NCBI RefSeq assembly: GCF_000521865.1
Contig: NZ_JAME01000010.1
Span: 62,001 to 126,000 of the forward strand
Direction of reading: 5' to 3'
Source: Roseivivax isoporae LMG 25204
GTDB taxonomy: Bacteria; Pseudomonadota; Alphaproteobacteria; Rhodobacterales; Rhodobacteraceae
DNA: 64,000 nucleotides
The notes under the pieces are model-generated. The model did not search any database and was not told the origin of the DNA. It saw only the letters and a program-made list of their open reading frames with translations. The stretch's first letter is position 1, and every line of letters starts with the position of its first letter. The translations under genes and the position numbers were made by a program. This document shows positions 58,899 to 64,000 of this stretch, in pieces.

Positions 58899-59780
58899 AT
58901 GAGCAACGTGAAGATCAGCCCCTCCACCCGCAAGCTGGCGCAGGAGAAGGGCATCGACATCGAGGCGCTGGCGCGCGACCTCGGCCGCAGCACGATCGGC
59001 CCCGAGGACCTGTCCCGCGGCGGCAGAACCCCCGCGACACCGGCCGGCGACACCTCGTACTGGGACGTCGACCACGCCCAGTACGGCCCCGTGACCGAGG
59101 AGCCCATGAGCCGCTTCGCGCAGGTGGCGGCCCGCAACCTCGCCGCGGCTCAGGCGCTGATCCCGGCGGTCACGCATCACGACCGCGCCGACGTCTCGTC
59201 GATCGAGGCGCTGCGCAAGGCCTGGAAACCCGACGCGCAGGCCCGCGGCGTGAAGCTGACGGCGCTCGCCTTCCACGTCGTGGCGCTGGCGCGCTGCCTG
59301 CGGGAATTCCCGCGGTTCAATGCCTCGCTGTCGGCCGACGGCGGGACACTGGTCCTGAAGGACTACGTGCACGTGGGCATCGCCGTCGACACCCCGCACG
59401 GCCTGATGGTGCCGGTCATCCGCGACGCCGACCGCAAGGGGCTCTGGGCCATCGGGGCCGAGATCGCCGACCTTGCGTCGCGCGCGCAGGCGCGCAAGGT
59501 CGGCCCGACCGAGATGGGCGGCGCGTCGATGACGATCACCAATCTCGGGGGCATCGGCGGGACGGCCTTCACGCCCATCGTGAACCCGCCAGAGGTCGCG
59601 ATCCTCGGGATCACCCGGACCGAGACGGTCACCGTCTGGGACGGCGACAGCCCGCGCCCGGTACCGATGGTGCCGCTCGACCTGAGCTACGACCACAGGG
59701 TCATCAACGGCGCGGATGCGGCACGCTTCCTCGCGCGCTACGCCGCGGTCGTGGGCGACCCGCGGCACATGCTCGTCTGA
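58899..59780 (+). CDS. E2 acyltransferase lacking lipoyl domains
   Basis: A 293-residue protein that begins directly with a subunit-binding domain (residues 4-40, ISPSTRKLAQEKGIDIEALA) and continues with a complete 2-oxo acid dehydrogenase acyltransferase domain (about 65-293): AVTHHDRADVSSIEALRKAW, LMVPVIRDADRKGL, SMTITNLGGIGGTAFTPIV. The catalytic motif near the end is DHRVINGAD (His266, Asn270); Asn instead of Asp in this place also occurs in functional E2p enzymes. There is no lipoyl domain, so it must use those of the protein at 56097. ATG 58899 is 5 bases after the ALDH stop. Confidence 0.88.
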   Translation: MSNVKISPSTRKLAQEKGIDIEALARDLGRSTIGPEDLSRGGRTPATPAGDTSYWDVDHAQYGPVTEEPMSRFAQVAARNLAAAQALIPAVTHHDRADVSSIEALRKAWKPDAQARGVKLTALAFHVVALARCLREFPRFNASLSADGGTLVLKDYVHVGIAVDTPHGLMVPVIRDADRKGLWAIGAEIADLASRAQARKVGPTEMGGASMTITNLGGIGGTAFTPIVNPPEVAILGITRTETVTVWDGDSPRPVPMVPLDLSYDHRVINGADAARFLARYAAVVGDPRHMLV

Positions 59781-59782
59781 GT

Positions 59783-60544
59783 TCAGGACATCATGCAGTC
59801 GGCGGCGGGCGGCAGCGGCGGCGCGTCCGCCGGCAGCGTCGGCACGTAGTCGAAGCTCGCGATCCGGTCGCCGCTGTCGAAGGCGACGAAGAGCTGCCCC
59901 GACCCGGGGCGGATCGCGATCCCCTCGGGGTCGAGGCCGTAGGGCACGAGCGATTCCGTCGCGAGAAGCCGCCCCTCGGCATCGAACTCGTAGAGCGCGT
60001 TGGTTCCCTCCCAGTCGTCGACGATGAGGAGGTGCCCGGTGCGCGGGTCGCGCGCGATGCCCTGCGCCTCGGACAGGGGCGGCTCGAGCGTCATCGTGTC
60101 GACGCGGCGCAGGAGCGTGCCGTCCGGCGCGAGCCAGGTCAGGTATTCGGGGTCGTCCTCGACGGTGATCAGGGTGCCGTCCTCCGTCGTCACGATGCCC
60201 TCGGTGTCGAGCCAGCCCTCCGCGCGGAACGGCGCGCCGAGGGCCGCGCCGGACGTGTCGAGGCGCTGGAAGGACCCCGCGCCGTCCGCGACGATCAGAC
60301 CCTGCCCGTCCACCGCGATCGCCTTGATTCGGAAGAGGTCCGAGGTGACGCGGCGCAGCTCGTCCCCCTGCAGGGTGACGAGGATCGCCTCGGGCCCCTC
60401 GTTCGCGATCCAGAGCCCGCAGAAGGTCGGATCGTAGTCGAGGCTCGAGGGTCGGTTCAGCGCGTAGCTGCCCGTTAGCGTGAGCTCGAGCGCGCCGGTG
60501 CCCGTCGCCCAAACCATCCCCGCGAGACAGGCCCGTTTCAGCAT
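59783..60544 (-). CDS. Secreted beta-propeller protein (SdiA-regulated/esterase-like type)
   Basis: A 253-residue protein with an N-terminal signal-like segment (MLKRACLAGMVWATGTGALE). The rest has repeated four-stranded units typical of a propeller: FCGLWIANEGPEAILVTLQG, IKAIAVDGQGLIVADGAG, EGWLDTEGIVTTEDGTLITV, AQGIARDPRTGHLLIVDDWE and PEGIAIRPGSGQLFVAFDSG. The pattern resembles SdiA-regulated or esterase-like propellers that bind calcium and organic ligands in the periplasm. Its stop is 2 bases from the stop of the convergent E2 gene. Function not assignable. Confidence 0.7.
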   Translation of the reverse strand: MLKRACLAGMVWATGTGALELTLTGSYALNRPSSLDYDPTFCGLWIANEGPEAILVTLQGDELRRVTSDLFRIKAIAVDGQGLIVADGAGSFQRLDTSGAALGAPFRAEGWLDTEGIVTTEDGTLITVEDDPEYLTWLAPDGTLLRRVDTMTLEPPLSEAQGIARDPRTGHLLIVDDWEGTNALYEFDAEGRLLATESLVPYGLDPEGIAIRPGSGQLFVAFDSGDRIASFDYVPTLPADAPPLPPAADCMMS

Positions 60545-60712
60545 GAGACGCCCCCTGCTTGCATGCTCGCCCTGATGGGCAAGCTAGGGCGCGCATGCCG
60601 GAAATCCCGTGCTTGCGGCGCTGGCGCGCGTGTGCAGCGGAATCCACGGTTGCCAAAAGTATTATAATATGAGTTTACTCGGGCAGGCTTCGGCCTCATG
60701 AGGGAGGAATTC
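60545..60712 (+). promoter_or_regulatory. Promoter region of the ytfQR-like operon
   Basis: Near the downstream end of this 168-base gap lies CAAAAGTAT (60654-60662) immediately followed by TATAAT (60663-60668), embedded in the palindrome TATTATAATA (60660-60669). No good -35 is at the right distance, so activation by a regulator is likely. The same CAAAAGTAT occurs at 49931-49939 beside the TATAAT of the other ABC operon. The ribosome binding site AGGGAGG at 60701-60707 serves ATG 60713. Confidence 0.45.
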
Positions 60713-61657
60713 ATGAAGACATTGATGCTCGGTGCGGCCATGGCCGCGCTCTCTACAGGTGTGTCCGCGCAGACCATCGGCTTTTCCCAGATCGGATCGG
60801 AATCCGGCTGGCGGGCGGCCGAGACCACCGTGACCCGGCAGGAGGCCGAGGCACGCGGCATCGACCTGCGCTTCTCGGACGCGCAGCAGCGGCAGGAGAA
60901 CCAGATCGCGGCGATCCGGTCCTTCGTTGCGCAGGGCGTCGACGCGATCCTGCTCGCCCCCGTGGTGGCGACCGGCTGGGACAGCGTTCTCGAGGAGGCC
61001 AAGGAGGCGGAGATCCCCGTGGTGCTGCTCGACCGGCAGGTGGACAGCTCCGAGGACCTCTACCTGACCGCGGTGGGTTCCGACCTCGTGCACGAGGGCG
61101 CCGTCGCCGGCCAGTGGCTCGTCGACAACAAGCCCGAGGGGGCCTGCCGCGTGGTCGAGCTGCAGGGGACGACCGGCTCCTCGCCCGCCATCGACCGCGC
61201 CAACGGCTTCCGCCAGGCGATCGAGGGCACGCCCGACATCGAGATCGTGCGCAGCCAGACCGGCGACTTCACGCGCTCGGGCGGCAAGGAGGTGATGGAG
61301 AGCTTCCTGCAGGCCGAGGGCGGCGGCGACAACATCTGCGCGCTCTACGCCCACAACGACGACATGGCGCTCGGGGCGATCCAGGCGATCAAGGAGGCCG
61401 GCATCGATCCCGGCGACGACATCCTGATCGTGTCGATCGACGCGGTGCCCGACATCTTCAAGGCGATGGCCGAGGGGGACGCGAACGCCACCGTCGAGCT
61501 GACGCCGAACATGGCCGGCCCGGCCTTCGACGCGCTCGCGGCCTACATGGCCGACGGCACCGAGCCCGAGAAGTTCATCCAGACCGAGTCCGCGCTCTAC
61601 ACGCAGGACGACGACCCGATGGCGCAGTACGAGGCCCGCAAGGACCTGGGCTACTGA
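60713..61657 (+). CDS. ytfQ: Sugar ABC transporter binding protein, YtfQ-like
   Basis: A 314-residue type I binding protein with signal MKTLMLGAAMAALSTGVSAQ. The mature start TIGFSQIGSESGWRAAETTV and the strings VDAILLAPVVATGWDSVLEE, GTTGSSPAIDRANGF and YAHNDDMALGAIQAIKEAG are those of Escherichia coli YtfQ, a galactofuranose binder. Whether the ligand is galactofuranose here is not certain; the family also contains binders of other furanoses. ATG 60713 is preferred over in-frame 60698, because the AGGGAGG ribosome binding site (60701-60707) lies between them. Confidence 0.9.
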   Translation: MKTLMLGAAMAALSTGVSAQTIGFSQIGSESGWRAAETTVTRQEAEARGIDLRFSDAQQRQENQIAAIRSFVAQGVDAILLAPVVATGWDSVLEEAKEAEIPVVLLDRQVDSSEDLYLTAVGSDLVHEGAVAGQWLVDNKPEGACRVVELQGTTGSSPAIDRANGFRQAIEGTPDIEIVRSQTGDFTRSGGKEVMESFLQAEGGGDNICALYAHNDDMALGAIQAIKEAGIDPGDDILIVSIDAVPDIFKAMAEGDANATVELTPNMAGPAFDALAAYMADGTEPEKFIQTESALYTQDDDPMAQYEARKDLGY

Positions 61658-61675
61658 TCGCAGGGCGGGAACCGG

Positions 61676-61700
61676 CGCGGCGCCCCGCACGGGCGCCGCG
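61676..61700 (+). terminator. Intercistronic stem-loop between ytfQ and ytfR
   Basis: CGCGGCGCCC (61676-61685), loop CGCAC, GGGCGCCGCG (61691-61700): a perfect 10-bp stem 19 bases after the ytfQ stop. Same position as the stems that follow the other binding-protein genes here. Confidence 0.6.
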
Positions 61701-61729
61701 TCCCCCCGCGTTTCGACAAAGGGCGGCCG

Positions 61730-63241
61730 ATGCTCCTGACCATCCGCGACCTGACCAAGACCTTTCCCGGCACCGTCGCGCTCGACGGCGTGCGGTTCGA
61801 TCTCGCCGCGGGCGAGGTGCATGCGCTCCTCGGCGAGAACGGGGCGGGAAAATCCACGCTCATCAAGTGCCTGACCGGCATGCATGCGCGCGACGGCGGG
61901 CAGATCGCGCTCGACGGGCAGCCGATCTCGCCCGGCTCGACCCAGGAGGCGCAGGCGCTCGGCATCGGCACCGTCTACCAGGAGGTCAACCTCCTGCCGA
62001 ACCTCACCGTGGCCGAGAACCTGACCTTCGGCCGCCAGCCCGTGCGCTTCGGCATGGTGTCGCGGCGGCGCATGCATGAGGAGGCGCGCGAGATGCTCGC
62101 GGGCTACGGGCTCGACCATGTCGACGTCGCGCGGGAGCTCGGCGCCTACCCGGTGGCGGTCCAGCAGATCGTGGCGATCGCCCGCGCGGTCGCGCTGTCG
62201 GGCAAGGTGCTGATCCTCGACGAGCCGACCGCGAGCCTCGATGCGCGCGAGACCGAGACGCTGTTCGAGGTCGTGCGCGGCCTGCGGGCGCGCGGGCTCG
62301 GCATCATCTTCATCTCGCATTTCCTCGACCAGGTGTTCGACCTGACCGACCGGGTCACGGTCCTGCGCAACGGCCGGCACATCGTGACCGCCGGCACCGC
62401 GGCGCTGAACCGCGTCGAGCTCATCCACCACATGCTCGGCCACGAGCTCGAGATGGCCGAAGCGCGCCGCGGCGTGCAGCGGGACGGCCCGGCGATGCTG
62501 CGGGCAGAGGGACTCGGGCGGCGCGGCCGGATCGCGCCCTTTGACCTCACCGTGCGCCGGGGCGAGGTGATCGGCCTCGCGGGGCTGCTGGGCTCGGGCC
62601 GGACCGAGACCGGCGACGTGCTCTTCGGCCGCACGCCCGCCGACCGTGGGGCCCTGCGCGAGCCCGACGGAACCGCGGTCGAACTGCGCTCGCCGCGCGC
62701 GGCCATCGCCGCGGGCTTCGGCTATGCCCCCGAGGACCGCAAGACCGACGGGATCGTCGCGGACCTGTCGGTGCGCGAGAACATCGCGCTCGCGCTGCAG
62801 GCCCGGCGCGGCTGGGCACGGCCCCTGCCCCGCGCCGAGGCGCGCCGGCTGGCCGAGGACTACATCCGCCGCCTCGACATCCGGCCGGCCGACCCGGAAA
62901 AGGCCGTGGGCCTGCTGTCGGGCGGCAACCAGCAGAAGGTGGTTCTGGCGCGATGGCTTGCCATGAACCCGCGCTTCCTGATCCTCGACGAGCCGACGCG
63001 CGGCATCGACGTGGGCGCGCATGCCGAGATCCTGAGGCTCGTGGGCGACCTCACCGATGCGGGCATGTCGATCCTGCTCATCTCGTCGGAACTCGACGAG
63101 CTCATCGCCGCCTCGGACCGCGTGATCGTTGTCCGCGACCGGAGGCACGTCTCCGAACTCGTGGGCGAGGACATCTGCACCGACCGGATCGTGCAGGCCA
63201 TCGCCCGCCCCGACGCCGATCCCGAAGGAGCCAGAGCATGA
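61730..63241 (+). CDS. ytfR: Sugar ABC transporter ATP-binding protein, YtfR-like
   Basis: A 503-residue double ABC ATPase. First domain: Walker A GENGAGKST (35-43), VLILDEPTASLD. Second domain: degenerate GLLGSGRTE, signature LSGGNQQK and FLILDEPTRGIDVG. The order ytfQ-ytfR-permease and similarity to the YtfR subgroup point to a furanose importer. ATG 61730 lies 72 bases after ytfQ, across a stem-loop. Its stop overlaps the permease start by 4 bases. Confidence 0.92.
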   Translation: MLLTIRDLTKTFPGTVALDGVRFDLAAGEVHALLGENGAGKSTLIKCLTGMHARDGGQIALDGQPISPGSTQEAQALGIGTVYQEVNLLPNLTVAENLTFGRQPVRFGMVSRRRMHEEAREMLAGYGLDHVDVARELGAYPVAVQQIVAIARAVALSGKVLILDEPTASLDARETETLFEVVRGLRARGLGIIFISHFLDQVFDLTDRVTVLRNGRHIVTAGTAALNRVELIHHMLGHELEMAEARRGVQRDGPAMLRAEGLGRRGRIAPFDLTVRRGEVIGLAGLLGSGRTETGDVLFGRTPADRGALREPDGTAVELRSPRAAIAAGFGYAPEDRKTDGIVADLSVRENIALALQARRGWARPLPRAEARRLAEDYIRRLDIRPADPEKAVGLLSGGNQQKVVLARWLAMNPRFLILDEPTRGIDVGAHAEILRLVGDLTDAGMSILLISSELDELIAASDRVIVVRDRRHVSELVGEDICTDRIVQAIARPDADPEGARA

Positions 63242-64000
63242 GCCAGGGCCTGCGCCGCCTCGCCCCGCAACTGGTCACGCTGGCCGCCGTGGTGGCGCTG
63301 GTCTCGGCCTTCTTCCCGGGCTTCCTCGCCGTCGAGATCGCGGACGGCCGGCTCGTCGGCAGCGCGGTCGACGTGCTGAAGCGCGGCGCGCCCGTCGCGC
63401 TGCTGGCGGTCGGAATGACTCTGGTGATCGCGACGCGCGGGATCGACCTGTCGGTTGGCGCGGTCATGGCGATCTGCGGCGCGGCATCCGCCTGGGCGGT
63501 ATCGAACGGGCTGGGGCTCGGCGCGGCGCTGGCGCTCGGGCTCGGCGCCGGGCTCCTCTGCGGTCTCTGGAACGGGGTGCTGGTGGCGCTCTTCGGGATC
63601 CAGCCCATCGTCGCCACGCTGATCCTCATGGTCGCGGGGCGCGGCGTGGCGCAGATGATCACCGAGGGGCGCATCCTGACCTTCAGCCACGAGGGCCTCG
63701 CGTTCTTCGGCGCGGGCGACGTGGTCGGCGTGCCGACGCCGATCCTCATCTGGATCGTGACCGGGGTGGCGGTGGGCCTCCTCGTCCGGCGCACGGCGCT
63801 CGGGCTCCTGATCGAGGCGATCGGCATCAACCGGCCGGCAAGCGCCCTGGCCGGGGTCAACGCGCGCGTCCTGCTGATCGCGGTCTACGTGGCCTCGGGC
63901 CTCTGCGCCGCCATCGCGGGCATCGTGGTCGCCGCCGACATCCGCGGGGCGGACGCCAACAACGCGGGCCTCTGGCTCGAGCTCGACGCGATCCTCGCGG
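63238..64000 (+). CDS. ytfT: Sugar ABC transporter permease, YtfT-like (partial)
   Basis: The first 254 codons of a CUT2-type permease; the gene continues past the right edge. Visible motifs: GAPVALLAVGMTLVIATRGI DLSVGA (split), IQPIVATLILMVAGRGVAQM and the EAIGINRPASALAGVNAR loop, which is typical of the family (GxNxxAAxxAGI). About seven membrane segments are present in the visible part. ATG 63238 overlaps the ytfR stop by 4 bases, after a GAAGGAG binding site. A second permease (YjfF-like) would be expected just outside the window. Confidence 0.92.
   Translation, partial: MSQGLRRLAPQLVTLAAVVALVSAFFPGFLAVEIADGRLVGSAVDVLKRGAPVALLAVGMTLVIATRGIDLSVGAVMAICGAASAWAVSNGLGLGAALALGLGAGLLCGLWNGVLVALFGIQPIVATLILMVAGRGVAQMITEGRILTFSHEGLAFFGAGDVVGVPTPILIWIVTGVAVGLLVRRTALGLLIEAIGINRPASALAGVNARVLLIAVYVASGLCAAIAGIVVAADIRGADANNAGLWLELDAILA

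Noticed and set aside
59695-59720. Loss of the catalytic Asp in the E2 motif (DHRVINGAD)
   Set aside because: Asn at this place also occurs in active E2p enzymes, and the His is intact, so it is not evidence of inactivity.
1-64000. tRNA, rRNA, CRISPR, insertion sequence or integrase genes
   Set aside because: I looked for cloverleaf ends, regular short repeats, transposase motifs and terminal inverted repeats and found none I could support.

Overview
This 64 kb window is from a high-GC chromosome (or large replicon) of an alphaproteobacterium, very probably a marine or halophilic member of the Rhodobacteraceae. The evidence is the gene content: a gas vesicle cluster ending in a tyrosine ammonia-lyase very like the Rhodobacter sphaeroides enzyme, a TeaABCD-type ectoine TRAP transporter, a TakP-type TRAP transporter, an RTX-Hint secreted protein, and very strong GC codon bias with long stop-free shadow frames on the opposite strand. 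I see no tRNA, rRNA, CRISPR array, insertion sequence or phage gene. Motifs and families were recognised by eye; no database search was run.

Layout. 1-9040 (+) is a gas vesicle operon (gvpN end, a small unknown, gvpO, gvpJ, gvpH, a GvpF/L protein, gvpG, a CDC48-type tandem AAA ATPase, three more GvpF/L-like genes flanking a small GvpA-family gene, gvpK) with the lyase as its last gene. Most junctions overlap by 1-8 bases, so translation is probably coupled. The major shell gene gvpA and a coiled-coil gene lie convergently on the minus strand (9240-10700). 10874-14114 holds a short MbcA/ParS-like protein and a three-gene minus-strand module (VWA-like protein, MoxR-type ATPase, membrane protein). 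14249-16172 is minCDE, divergent from pyrF. 17430-20930 is teaABCD. 20947-24213 is a two-gene minus-strand unit of unknown function: an ATP-grasp ligase plus a large protein with a possible Cys-His-Asn hydrolase triad. 24508-26412 carries a SHOCT protein, a small unknown and a gene-free stretch with a CtrA-type box. 26413-29610 (minus) is a sugar-acid or hydroxyproline-type catabolic unit (semialdehyde dehydrogenase, FCD-type GntR regulator, DapA-family dehydratase), with a perfect palindrome upstream. 29925-35610 (+) holds the RTX-Hint protein, a YcaQ-type glycosylase and an RhlE-type helicase. 35666-40488 (minus) is the TakP-type TRAP system, followed by a GST and an MFS transporter.

42785-64000 looks like one large catabolic region. 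A minus-strand operon encodes a sugar-type ABC importer, an acetoin-reductase-like SDR, a hydroxyisobutyrate-dehydrogenase-like enzyme and a ThuA-like protein. Across a perfect 12-bp inverted repeat lies a divergent gene for an unusual regulator, a winged helix fused to a cytoplasmic solute-binding domain. It is followed by a second SDR, an M24-fold protein with one metal ligand changed to Cys, an acetoin/pyruvate-dehydrogenase-like E1 alpha and beta, a di-lipoyl protein without a catalytic motif, an aldehyde dehydrogenase and a lipoyl-less E2 acyltransferase. A ytfQRT-like ABC importer runs off the right edge. I infer import of a sugar- or polyol-like compound, oxidation to an alpha-hydroxyketone, TPP-dependent cleavage to acyl-CoA plus aldehyde, and oxidation of the aldehyde; the substrate cannot be read from sequence.

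The items I consider most novel are the ATP-grasp/hydrolase pair, the winged-helix/solute-binding regulator with its operator, the E2 function split over two genes, and the CDC48 ATPase and tyrosine ammonia-lyase inside the gas vesicle operon.
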